Positions 44,203-55,474 of a stretch of 64,000 bases of DNA are shown here, piece after piece. The stretch lies in the NCBI GenBank assembly GCA_023053685.1, contig JALIGW010000005.1, positions 36,451,980 through 36,515,979 of the forward strand, given 5' to 3'. The notes beneath the pieces are model-generated. The model was not told the origin of the DNA, searched no databases, and worked only from the letters and a program-made list of their open reading frames with translations. The DNA comes from Diadophis punctatus similis (lineage: Eukaryota; Chordata; Lepidosauria; Squamata; Dipsadidae). Numbering within the stretch: the stretch's first letter is position 1; each line of letters opens with the position of its first letter. The position numbers and the translations under genes were made by a program.

Positions 44203-44840
44203 GGTTTCCATTTAGTGCAAACTCATTTTTCACAATCATGGTTTTATACTTATATTTGTTCTGAATTGCCTTCCTTTTTTACCTGTATTACATCACAGAT
44301 TAAATTTCTAGGAACAATTTACAATTTGTGACAGATCCATTGATGTATATTTAGCCACTTCCCTTTGGACCTGTCCAACCATTGCATTAGGAGTTCAAAT
44401 ATCTGTTCAGATTATTTATTCTATTCAAAGCAACCCAGGACAATACTCCATTTTTATGAAACACCTTTTGTAAAGCTACATGAAAACTACTTAAAGGTTC
44501 GTGTTCCTGAATTTCCTTTTGAGGAATTAACTCTGTCTCTTATGCATATAATCCCATTATGTAGTAAGCAGAGAAGAGAGGCTCATTTAAAATAACATGA
44601 AATTATATTCCTACAGTCTTAAAATGAGATTAATACAACAACAAATTGTTTCATGTATAATCAACAACTCAGAGAAAGTTTAAAAAATATTTTAAAAGGA
44701 TTGATTATAACTATCTTGTTATTAGAGATTTAATTTAGGAGTTGGAACATTAACTCATGTGGCCTGGCCTTGTCTTATTATAACGTTTATTTATTGCTAA
44801 TATAAATCCAGTATTCGTAATCTGAAGAAGTAGCAGTAAC
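44203..44840. other. Intronic sequence, nothing recognised
   Basis: No gene or repeat family is recognised. Confidence 0.5.
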
Positions 44841-45058
44841 AATAGCATTTAGACTTATGTACTACTTCATAGTACTTTAAAGCACTCTCTAAGCTGTTTA
44901 CAGAGTCAGCATACTGCCCCCAATAATCTGGGTCTTCATTTTACTGACCTCGGAAGGATGGAAGGCTGAGTCAACCCTGAGCTGGTTAGGATCAAACACC
45001 TGATTGTGAGCTGAGTTAGCTTGCAATATTGCATTATAACCACTGTGTCACCACGGCA
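44841..45058 (-). mobile_element. tRNA-derived squamate SINE, minus strand
   Basis: Complement of the family at 11798-12040; the core reads gaaggatggaaggctgagtc on the plus strand. Confidence 0.85.
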
Positions 45059-45065
45059 TAAAAGT

Positions 45066-45584
45066 AACTTTATGGCTGGTTCTCAGACTTACGATTATTG
45101 CAATAGCCCCATGGTCATATGATCAAGATTCAGGCACTTTTCATCATTGAGTATTTACAACAATTGCATGATCATTATTTGCATGTTTCACAGCCACCTT
45201 CAAAGAAGCAGAGTTAGTGCAGAAGCCCACAGTAAAGTCATAGTCATGTGTTTCATTTAATGACTCCACTAGGTTGTAAAGCAATGTTCCCTGTAAAATT
45301 AGAAAACGGCGCGATACAGTTAAAAACTGCCGTGCGGCGTTTTCTTTTCATGTGCGCAGACGCGCAGATGCGCAGACTCTGCAATTAAAAAATGCCGGGC
45401 GGAAGTTAGAAACTTCCGCATGGCGTTCTCTCATTACATGTGCGGCCGCGCGGCCACGCACCTTAGAGGGAACAGTGTTGTAAAGCCATTCCAGCAATGT
45501 TATGTCTCTCCTAACTACTGTGTCACTTAGCAATGGAGTTACTCATTCCTATTCTGATAGTTAAGTGAAGAGTACCTGTATGTG
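45066..45584. mobile_element. TIR DNA element (CAGGTAGT family), interrupted
   Basis: Left part ctcagacttacgattattgc and right end gaagagtacctgta are diverged matches to 6456-6838. The hAT-like insert 45282-45477 splits it. Confidence 0.65.
45282..45477. mobile_element. hAT-like MITE, CACTGTTCCCT family, perfect 8-bp TSD
   Basis: Starts caatgttccctgtaa and ends ttagagggaacagtg. TSD ttgtaaag at 45274-45281 and 45478-45485 is identical. Interior rich in GCG/CGC. Confidence 0.93.
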
Positions 45585-45750
45585 TTTTTAATCAACATTT
45601 CAAATATTTTATTTTTTACAGAGGGGCAAGGAAGACTTTCAAGCAATAAAGACAAGTTTAATACTTTTTTTGTCTGTAACCTGTTTTTTCAGGATTTATT
45701 TCCCTTTTTCCTCCCTTTATTATCATAGATACGGATTTGAAGTTATATAC

Positions 45751-45852
<102 letters not shown>

Positions 45853-47415
45853 GCTTACATGTGTCTATTCATTTTCTTCTGTTAATTAGTTTAGTGTAGT
45901 AAAATTAAGTTTAACAAAGAAATATATTTATATCTATTTGACATTTATTTCTATTCCTCTTAATATTAGACTGAATCCAATCATTTAAATCTTCTACTTA
46001 ATAAACTTTTCCCAATGGAATTCCCTTTGCAAATATACCTCCAAATATTAGCACATCTTTATTCTCACGCAGTCACATCTTTATTTGGACACTAAAAATC
46101 CTTATCTGTAGCCTCCTTTGCTATGGTGCTACTCTTGCATCCATAAACAATCAAGTTCCTACTCCATAGTTAAGGTTCATACTTAATTATGTAAATATGT
46201 TTTGCATGAATAATACAGATGTTGGTTTAACCTTCACCTGTGTTAAGAGAATTCTTCTACTATCCAGTATAGCATGCAATCTTCTAGAGATTTGACAATT
46301 TTCTTCTCTTTTCATGTCTGTTCAGGATCCATGCACCAATATCTGTCTGCATGGCTACATGATTGAAGACATGTTGCAGAAATTGATGTTCAAGAAAGGG
46401 AAGGCTTTTTTTAAAACAAAAATAATAATACATTCCTTTTTTATGCCCAATACAAAAGCATACAGAAATGACAATTTTTGAAGAATTATAGAAGATGGAT
46501 AGAAGAAGTGATCAAGAAAACTGAACACTACAAAATATATGTATATATAATAATGGTGAGCTACCGGTGCAGGTTGGAGAAGAAAGTAATTCCAAAAGGC
46601 AATAATTGCAGTTTCATATGAAATAAATGAATTGATTGCAAACTTTTCCTTTGCATAACTTGTACTTTTACTTAGAAATGGAAATTTAAATGCTTTTTAT
46701 AGCATCATTTATTTCTTGTTACTAATTTGTGCTGTGTTAACAAGCTCTATTACTTGTTAAAACAGAGCTGGTAAAGAAATACTTTTTCTAACTGATTTTT
46801 TTCTTGTTTTACATTTTCCCCTTCTTTGGTTTTTGTCCATTTCAGAAGATTGAATTTGTAATTTAAATTTCCATTCTAAAATCATACGAAAATTGATATA
46901 TCCAACTGGATATATCTTCACGGAATTCAAATAATGGATTAATAGTCCACATCATCCTATTGCTAAATAAAATATATTTCTAAACAATGATATTAGAAAA
47001 AAGTTTTCATCTGCATAAAATTTCTTCCTTGCAAGTTTCCGAGTCACTGTTTACTTCTATGGTTTATTCATTCTTCCTTGTTAAAGCAAATTTCAAAATA
47101 TTTTCATGGAGTCAGAATATTGCTCTGAGCAAAGACATGTACCAATTTAACCACTCTTAACTGTGAAGACAAAGCCCTGCAGAATCAACAGCTGTTGAAC
47201 ATGACAGAACCAAACATTTCATAAAAGTGGGAACTGGATTATGAGACAGCCACGAATATGAGATGGTTATGAATCCAAAAGGATCCTAACAGTAGAATCA
47301 GAATCAATCTCCCTTCCTTTACAGACTTTTAAGTTATTCTAAAATTCAGTAATTATCAGTTTTAATTTTTGTTTTGCTTGGCGGGGGGGAATCAAGACCA
47401 ACTATTCTGCCAAGT
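45853..47415. other. Intronic sequence, nothing recognised
   Basis: No gene or repeat family is recognised. Confidence 0.5.
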
Positions 47416-47515
47416 CCTCTCTGGGGTCCTTGGTGTTCTCTGAACTTGGTTGTTTTCTTGCAGACATTTGATTACCAAGCTTGGTAATGAACCGTCTTGT
47501 CTTGTCTTGTCTTGA
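47416..47515. mobile_element. Half of a fold-back module, with (CTTGT)4 run
   Basis: tccttggtgttctctgaact, tggttgttttcttgcagaca and gattaccaagcttggtaatg match one arm of the fold-back at 16927-17084. The second arm is missing. Four CTTGT units follow. Confidence 0.65.
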
Positions 47516-50429
47516 TATGCTAGCCTTTGCTCCCTAAATCCTACCTTTTTCCTCTTTCTCTCTAGATAAACTGTGACTAGATTTTGGACTAGTTTGGCTT
47601 AGAAAAAATTATACATTACTTCTAAATTAGATCTCTGTCTTAGAATAAGTTTGGAATTAGACTGGATCATGTTACTATGGTTGTTGCTTTATCAGTCCCT
47701 AATCTTATCCCATGAAAAAAAAATCAGTTCTTTTAGCACCAAATATGCAGCAATAATCTTTTTATTTTTATTTTAGGCTTTAGATTTCATATTTTAGTGG
47801 GGCGGGGGAGAGGGTAAAGTGGATGGAAATGGGTAATAGATGTACTGAGCATGGGTTAATTTATAAACATGTTAAACTCTCATGAATTCAACTATTATGA
47901 GAAAAATCTGTTTAGTATGTTGAATGGGCCTTAGCCTTTATTTCAGAATTCTTCCCCTATCAATCTCAGCAGTAAAATACTATATGTGAATCTTATTTTC
48001 TACAAGGCAATATTCTAGATTTTTTTCTTTCTTTTTTTATTTTGTTCGAATAGGAGAAAGTAATGTCTCACCTCAGGTTTCTAGTTACAAGAAAATAGAG
48101 AAACAGCATTATTATTCTCCAACATTTTCATAGTGCTGTAAATCAAAAGAACATCAGGCTACAACACTTAATTTAAATTAGTAAACAAATTGATAAATCA
48201 ATTAAATTGATACTTTTCTTATATACAGTATTTCTACAATCATTTGTTATGGGATCCTTTTGATTTAAATATTCAGTTGGATTTCCAGTATTGGGAAAGA
48301 TTGCTACTTCTCATTTTTGAGATAACTAAAATATATGTTGCTGAGAAAAAAGTATTTTATGACCATTTGCTTCTTCAATCTGCTATACATTTTGTTTGCA
48401 AACATTATAAATTGAAGAAGGGACAGGCTAAGACTGTATATCATCTGTCTGCTTTTTGTTCTTTCTCAGGAGAACTTGATAACCAAATTATTTTACTGCA
48501 GAAATCATGTTTATTTATAATTTGTATCCTGATTACTAAGCAAACTGCTTGAAAAGATTTCAATATGTTTAAAATAAAACATAGTAGATGGTTATTAGGG
48601 ATACTTTATATATGTTGTGCCAAGAAAATCAGATCCAGACAGTTTAAATGGATATAAACTATAAAGATTTATTGCAAGCTCAAGCTCTCTACAAGAATCT
48701 GAACTACTAATGGCCAAAAGAAATTAGCGGGAGAGAAGAGTAGAATAAATTCACAGTAGACTTGACTTAGATCTCTTGAAGGTGCAAAGGGACTTATGAC
48801 TGAAGATGTGTTTGACCCCTCCTTCAGGCTCTTCTACGATATAGCCCTAAAATGAGCCAGAAGTTACTTTCCTTCTGAATCTTTAAGCTGTAGCAAATAG
48901 CAGATGTTTATAATAATCAATTATTAGAGAACTGAATTTTCTCTCCTGAGCTGCCACTAATAACATTTCTCATTGTGATGTTTCCTCATAGCAGATTAAA
49001 AGATATTTAAATATTCCTTAGACATCGAGTCTTTTAACTGAATTGATTGCTAAGATTCCAAAATAATCAGATGCTGTAATAAATATAAGTACTATTCTGA
49101 TGGAAATAGAGATGTTATTTTGCATAATGGGGATTCTGTGCTGGGTAGATTTGACAACTGTCCCTTTCAGTAGGGAAGTGGAAACTGTTAAGATTTTCTA
49201 CTAAGCAAAAGAAAGCTTTAATCTTAGTAAGCTTTCATAGTCGGTTTCTTTTGTTCGTAATGGAACAAAATGTATTTAGAATTCAGTTTGTGGCTGGTAC
49301 AGAATACACAGTCTATTCTCAAAATAAGTGGGTAGCTGCTGCATAATTAAATTTTACATCTTCCATAAAAACTACCAGCATTAATAAAGTCACCATGATA
49401 AATGGAGAATCATATTTCTTCCTGCCAACTTTAATATTTTCTCTGCTTCAAACGTAAACAATTGTGACATCTGACTTTCTAAATATTACCTGCTATAGCA
49501 ACTCCACTTAATTAAAACATTTTAAAATATGTTTTTGTTAAATTTAATGACTGATATATTGCATTGCAACAGAATGTGCAGCAACACAAACATTTTATGG
49601 AGTGAACATTTAAGAGTTATTCCACTTTTAGCAGCTCATGGCTCAAGTCCCTATTACCTGATTCAGTTCATGTTTGCTCCAGCAGCAAAGCAGTTGGGTA
49701 GAAGAGTGCTCCTTTGGTAATGAGTTTAGTAATCAAGGCATCTATTTTCATTTCAAATTGGCTAGATTGGAGAAAATTGCAAGACTAAATGACTAGAGCT
49801 AATTAGAATTATAAAAATATTCATCACACCGAAGAATGAGCATTTGGTCTTGATTTTATGGTATTTTGCATAACGCTGCTCTTTAAGGAAGGGCGGGGAA
49901 ACAGTGATGATAAATTGTCTTCCCCTTAATGAATTGAGCAAACACTATTTCTGTTTGAGCTATCCTTTCATTTAAAGGTGCTTTTACATATTCATAATTT
50001 GTAAATGAAGCTAAGTGATTCTGATTCCTTGCATGATTACCATATTCAAAAACTTGCTTCTCCAGTTACTGTTAAATATTCTTGAACTTGGAGTTAGTTC
50101 TTTTAGTAACATGCATGCTTCCCCATCTCGTCTGTTATTATGCACTCTGTGATAATCCCTGTCAGATGGCAGATCTGGTGGTATGGTCACTATTATCATT
50201 CATAACAATATGACAATAATAATATCTTCATAGTAGAAAATGAAATCAGGATCAAATAGTCAATGATTCTTGGAAGCCTACAGCCACATCTTTTCTCCAA
50301 CCACAGAGTTTGCTCTAATAGGCTGTTTCATTTTAATTCAATTTGTAATTATCCCAATGCAAATATTATTTGAGAAAAGATTTTTTTCACAAAATAGTTC
50401 TCTTTATATTTAGATTTATATTTTCTCAT
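47516..50429. other. Intronic sequence, nothing recognised
   Basis: About 2.9 kb with no repeat family identified. Contains the 102-residue plus-strand open frame 48244-48552, for which I see no motif, splice context or known relative. Confidence 0.5.
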
Positions 50430-50481
50430 ACACACACACAAACACACACACACACACACACACATACACACACACACACAC
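50430..50481. repeat. (CA)n microsatellite, imperfect
   Basis: About 50 bp of CA units with two interruptions. Confidence 0.92.
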
Positions 50482-51091
50482 TGTGAAATTCAACTTGATT
50501 ATGTTTATGACACATTTCCATGACCATTTCATACCTGAACCCACTTCATTTATGAAAAATCCATAGCAATGATATACATAAATAGACAAATAAATAATAA
50601 AATAACAACATCCTCAATTTTTAAGGTCGCATAGTACAAAGGTTGATATTGATGACATATCTAATTCTCTTTTCTTTGTGTGTCTGTGTGTGTGTACATG
50701 TGTTTGTAAACAAAAGACAAAGGTGAAGGTTCAATATAGTTGAAATGACTAGCTATATTGCAACTGATCCAGGATATAAGCCCAAACTTATATAAAAATA
50801 TAGGATCTCAGGACAAATAACATTTTCTTTACAATGGTTTACTATGATATTTTATAGTAATTTTCTTAAAGATCACAATAAAAAAGATAAAAGCAAATAA
50901 AAACAAAAACAAAATAAAAAATAGAACAGAAAATAAAAAAGAAAAAGAAAAATAGAACAGAACGAAAAAATAGAAATATAGTAAAGAAAAAGAAAAGAAA
51001 TTTATAAATATATGACTTCACTTTTTATCACAAGTTATTCTTATAATTTATCAACTGCTATTCAAATGTAACACATAAACTTTATCTGTTT
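50482..51091. other. Intronic sequence with an A-rich low-complexity tract
   Basis: 50870-51003 is A-rich, almost without pyrimidines (aaaagaaaaagaaaaatagaa type). Otherwise nothing recognised. Confidence 0.6.
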
Positions 51092-51195
51092 ACCGTATTT
51101 TTCAGAGGAGAAGACACACTTCCCCCCCTAAAAGAGGATGAAAATTTGGGTGTGTCTTATATACAGAATATAGCCCCACCCACGCACTCCCACCC
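51092..51195. mobile_element. Single end of a TIR DNA element
   Basis: taccgtatttttcagaggag, aagacacac resembles the recurrent ACCGTATTTTTC-type terminus of a vertebrate DNA transposon. The opposite end is not found. Confidence 0.45.
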
Positions 51196-51389
51196 TTTGG
51201 CCTTCCTTCCTCTTGCTAATCTGAAACCATCTTCAGAAGTCCCTATATCTTTATTTAGTCTTTTTTTTTCAATAGTAATGGGAATAGGCTGATTTCTTGT
51301 TCACAATTTAATAAATTAGTGAGGCCAGCATGATTTAACGCTTAAATTAGTCAGAGATTGTGACTTCTATATTCTGTCAAATTCCTCAA

Positions 51390-52600
51390 TGAATCATCCC
51401 ACAGAATATCTCCCTTACAGCTTACCTAACAAATATGTGAACTGTGCTGATATTTGTGGGAAAGGGGAAAGCATATACTTTGCTCCTGCCATCAGTTTTG
51501 TTCCTGAAACTTAGATTTCCACACTGCCACTAGCCAATATCAAAGATAAACTGGCCTGCGTAAAGGACTTTATTGAGGTATTAAAGCTTTGTCTATCCAA
51601 AAGGTTTGTAAGTTTGCTCTTCATCTACAAGTGCACTTAACTTCTTTGTTAAGAAGGATGGTTCCCTTTGTGTAGTCCACAATGACTAACTTCTGAACTT
51701 CGCAATCATTTGGGATCAATATTCTTATCCCTTCATTTCTGAACTCTTGAAGTGGCTGCAAATTAGATCTCAGAGGAGCCTATAACCTGATTTGCACAGA
51801 AGAGAGACATGAATATTTAACTGCTTTAATATCCATTATGGAAAGTTTGAACGTACTGTAATGCTGTTTAGCTTTATATAAATCTTTGAAGAATTTGTGC
51901 TTTTCAGGACCTACTGGGCACATTTCTATTTCGATGATTTTCTTATTTACTCTGTAGTTCCCATGTTTTACACAAGGAATGAATAGTTCTTACTCTCTTA
52001 TAAGGTATATACTAAACTGGGAAAAAATCACATCTTTTAACTGCATATCATGGATTATTTCATCTATCATATTCTTCAAAGCCACTTCAGATGGATCCAG
52101 AAAAGCTGAAACTATTTTATGTGCAATCTGCATTGTTAAGAACATATATCATATTTTGGGTTTTGCCAATTTTTATCTTACATTTGTTGTTATTTTTGCT
52201 GCTAATTATCTGCTGATTTATTTTATCCAGAAAGCTGTTTCCTTTAGCTAGGATTCCAAGGCCCCCAAATCATTTCCAATAATCAAACAAGACATAATTG
52301 TGAGACATTGTGAAGTATTCACTTCTTAATCCATCATCGGTCATGTAGTTCCTACTGTCATCCCTTCAAGGTAGTCTTTTTCCTCATTTCCCAGGCCTGA
52401 AACATGTTTTTGTAACTGCCAATACATAGTTTCTCCAAGGTCATTTCTGTCACTTTCTATACCTAAATGCCCCCTTTTGGTTGATGCTGGTGTGTTTCAT
52501 TTTGCCTTGAGTGATGTACTTTTAAAATCTGTTCCAGAGTTTGATAACAACTTGTTTTCCTGTGCATTTTTCCCAACAGCCAAGTAAAATTGTTGTGCTC
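51390..52600 (+). mobile_element. Decayed Ty3/Gypsy pol relic (reverse transcriptase to RNase H)
   Basis: Ordered traces in shifting frames: FIEVLK and NHLGSIFLSL-like RT start, KLDLRGAYNLI (about 51750-51790), LGFANFY (about 52155-52175), then a VDAxxFxxALSDV... LFSCAFF trace in the RNase H region (about 52480-52580). These blocks are diagnostic of Ty3/Gypsy pol. Numerous stops and shifts; no LTRs located around it. Long inactive. Confidence 0.7.
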
Positions 52601-52629
52601 TTTAACAAGAGGCTTTCAAAGATGTTTTT

Positions 52630-52966
52630 CAGTAGTTGTACCCTATCATTTGGTGGACATGTAAAACAGCCAAAACATTTTGGATACAAATGCATGCATT
52701 AATTCCGAAGATTTTAAAGGTTAAAATACAACTGAAACCAGATATTTTTCTTTTGAGACTAACAGACATGCAACTAGAAAAAAAAGTCATGGAACTTTGT
52801 TTTTTAAGTATGACAACTGCAGTGAAACTATTATATACACAAAAGTGGAAAGATTTGACACTGCCTACAACAGAGGAATGATTGCTGAAGATGATGGAAC
52901 TTGCAGAGATTTAACCTCTTTGATTAGAGGAGAAAAAAATCTACATTTATGGTAAACTGGAAGCAC
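52630..52966 (+). mobile_element. L1-type LINE ORF2 C-terminal relic
   Basis: The frame 52636-52881 reads IIWWTCKTAKTFWIQMHALI, and later LSMTTAVKLLYTQKWKD, followed after a stop by LLKMMELAE. This is the C-terminal W-rich and K-rich block of L1 ORF2 (HLWW.C......FW). 5'-truncated. Confidence 0.7.
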
Positions 52967-52969
52967 CTT

Positions 52970-53625
52970 ACAAGTAATCCTCAACTTATAAACATACTTT
53001 AGTCCAGATTTACAGAGTTAAGTAATGCCAGTGGTTAAGCAGGTTACCATGTGACTGTGCCAATTTTATAACCTTTTTTGCAGGGATCATTAAGTGAATG
53101 TGCCTCAGTTGTTAAGGTACCCCATTATTCACAACAGCTGGGGGGGGGTTGGCCACAAATTGGAAGTAAATACCAGTTCGTAGCAAAATGTGATAAGGTA
53201 AAGGTAAAGGTTCCCCTCGCACATATGTGCTAGTCGTTCCCGACTCAAGGGGGTGGTGCTCATCTCCATTTCAAAGCCGAAGAGCCAGCGCTGTCCAAAG
53301 ATGTCTCCGTGGTCATGTGGCCTGCATAACTTAACCCCGAAGGTGCACAGAACGCTGTTACCTTCCTAACAAAGGTGGTCCCTATTTTTCTACTTGCATT
53401 TTTACATGCTTTCAAACTGCTAGGTTGGCAGAAGCTGGTACAAGTTAGGCGGCACTAGGGTTAGGCGGCACTAGGGATTCAAATCACTGAACTGCCAACC
53501 TTTCTGATCGACAAGTTAAGCATCTTATGCAAATAGTTATAAATGTGGGCCAGTTGCTGAATGCCCAAATACAATCATATGACCATGTCAGGGCCTGTGT
53601 GTCAGTGACCATTGAAACAGGCAAG
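52970..53625. mobile_element. TIR DNA element (CAGGTAGT family) split by a SINE
   Basis: acaagtaatcctcaacttat at the left and agttataaatgtgggccagt, aatacaatcatatgaccatg to the right of the SINE parallel the two halves of the element at 6456-6838. The far end seems displaced by the solo LTR that follows. Confidence 0.55.
53195..53530 (-). mobile_element. Sauria-type SINE, minus strand
   Basis: Reads on the plus strand as taaaggtaaaggttcccctc, then tagtcgttcccgactcaagg, caaagccgaagagccagcgc, atgtctccgtggtcatgtgg and aactgctaggttggcagaag, ending with the tRNA head as ttcaaatcactgaactgcca. This is the known Sauria SINE layout with a Bov-B-like 3' tail. A local 16-bp duplication (ttaggcggcactaggg) lies at 53444-53475. 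Confidence 0.85.
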
Positions 53626-53630
53626 CTAAT

Positions 53631-53939
53631 TGTCACGTATGTATATGCAGGGTGATGCATCCCTATTCTAATATTATGATACATTCCAATACAAGCAGAA
53701 CACGTGATATGAGTTGTGCGCATGTGTGCATTCCTGATTCTCCATTAATCACTTCTGCCTTTGACTCTGGCCGGAACGGTCACGATTTATTAGCAAGGAT
53801 GTAACTATTCATGATTTATTGTTTTTGTACTGAAATAAATATTTTCTATTAGACTTTTAATCTCAGCTTTATTTCAAACTATCTGAATTCCAAGCAAAGA
53901 TCCAAAATCGTCTCTATGAGATTTATTCTCACCTTAACA
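53631..53939 (+). mobile_element. Solo LTR, 309 bp, TSD ctaat
   Basis: Starts tgtcacgtat and ends ccttaaca, flanked by identical ctaat at 53626-53630 and 53940-53944. Same family as 33809-34147 with shared tgcagggtgatgcatcccta and ctgaaataaatattttctat (polyadenylation signal). No internal genes. Confidence 0.93.
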
Positions 53940-53978
53940 CTAATGCTTATACATGTCAGACTATTTGTTGCCCTATAA

Positions 53979-54672
53979 CAGTGATGGTTAACCTTTTTGG
54001 TGCCGAGTGCCAAAGCGCACGTGGGGGGGGAATGCACATGCGTGTGCCCCAACCCCCAAAATGTAATGTGAGCACCCCGTGCATGCCCCCTGCCCCCATG
54101 CATGCATGCACATTCCCTGCACCTGTTCCCCCTGTGCATGTGCCCCGGATCCCGTTTTGGCTTCTAGGTTGGTGCAGGAGGCTTTTCAGGCCCAAAATGC
54201 GGCACTGGGGGTGTCGCAATCTCCAGTTTCTCCCCCCCACATGCCCAGGCTTTCTCCTCCATTCCTTCCTTCTCCAATCTCTGCAGATTCTCCCCGTGCG
54301 CCCAGGCTTTCTCCTGCGTTCCTGCCTTCTCCAATCTCTGCAGTTGCTTCCCGCGCGCCCAGGCTTTCTCCTCCATTTCTGCCACAGAGAGGCACCTGCA
54401 GAGGGTGGAACCTGCAGAGTTCAGGGAAGGCACAGGTGGCAGGAATGCAGGAGAAAGCTAGGGCGTGCTGGGGGAGAAATGTAGGTCGCACTGGTGGGGA
54501 AACTGCAGAGATTGGTGAAGCCCCTGCTCCCGCACATGTGCTGCAGAGACCCGAAGACCAGCTGGCTGGTGGGAGGTGCACGGGCATGTGCAGTGGAGCT
54601 GGGCTTCAGTGATGGCTGCGTGTCCGCAGAGAGGGTTCTGCCTGCCACCGTGCCATAGGTTTGCCATCACGG
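53979..54672. mobile_element. hAT-like MITE, CAGTGATGG family, long version
   Basis: Ends cagtgatggttaacc and ggtttgccatcacgg are inverted. The flanks ccctataa and cccttcct agree only at the first bases, so the target duplication is poor. The 694-bp GC-rich interior carries a 57-bp tandem repeat. The open frames up to 177 residues are not genes. Confidence 0.8.
54244..54384. repeat. 57-bp tandem repeat, about 2.5 units
   Basis: Units starting cccaggctttctcct at 54244, 54301 and 54358, inside the MITE. Confidence 0.92.
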
Positions 54673-54744
54673 CCCTTCCTTCTATACCTATGCCTGGAAA
54701 ATTCACATCATTTCTTCCTTTCTTTTTTCTTAGGAATGAGAAGA

Positions 54745-54930
54745 ACTGTTGGGGTCTTTTGTGCTTTCTGAGCTTGGTGGTTTTCTTGCAGATGTTTCAT
54801 TACCAACTAGGTAACTTCATCAGTACTAATAAACTGATGGACTACTAGCACTGATGATGTTATCTAATTTGGTAATGAAATGTCTGCAAAAACCCACTAA
54901 ACTCAGAGAGCACCAAAGATTCCACAGTTT
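54745..54930. mobile_element. Fold-back module
   Basis: Arm gagcttggtggttttcttgc, agatgtttcattacc (54771-54806) pairs with ggtaatgaaatgtctgcaaa, aacccactaaactc (54870-54904), extended by gtgctttctgag / ctcagagagcac. Same family as 16927-17084. Confidence 0.75.
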
Positions 54931-55266
54931 AGTGCTGAGCAACAACAAGAACTACAACACAACTTGTTTTATATCCACTTTCCTTGCTATAGCCAGCAGC
55001 TGGAGATTTTAGAGGTCTAAAGATGACCCATCCCACTTCCTTCATAACTTTTCTTTGTCTCATTTTGGACTAGAGTTTATGTTTCATCTGCCACATATAT
55101 CACTATGCCAAGCCCCTTACCAAAATTCCAGATAGATATCCTCTCCCTTCCCACTAGGCATTGGGACAAGAGATTATGTTGTATAAACCATGGAGAGTTG
55201 ATTCTGATTGTGGTTAGGTTATATGTTATGTTACGTATGATAAGAGAAAGTATCAGAACAGTCTGG
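54931..55266. other. Intronic sequence, nothing recognised
   Basis: No gene or repeat family is recognised. Confidence 0.45.
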
Positions 55267-55274
55267 GTGCAAAC

Positions 55275-55466
55275 CAGTGGTGGGTTGCTACCGGTTCGTC
55301 CCGGTTCAGGCGAACCTGTAGCGGCGGCGGTGGGAGGCTCCACCCACACTCCCGGATATCATTACGGATGATTTGCGCATGCACAGAAGCTTCTGCACAT
55401 GCGCAGAAGCAGCGCACGCGCGCACATCTCCGAACCGGTAGCAAAGGTAAGTAAAACCCATTACTG
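55275..55466. mobile_element. hAT-like MITE, CAGTGGTGGG family, perfect 8-bp TSD
   Basis: Ends cagtggtgggttgctacc and gtaaaacccattactg are inverted; gtgcaaac at 55267-55274 and 55467-55474 is identical. The core has paired gcgcatgcacagaag / cacatgcgcagaag motifs. Confidence 0.95.
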
Positions 55467-55474
55467 GTGCAAAC

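Noticed and set aside
54079..54612. 177-residue Pro/Ser-rich ORF
   Set aside because: Lies wholly within a hAT-like MITE and its 57-bp tandem repeat; no domain is recognisable.
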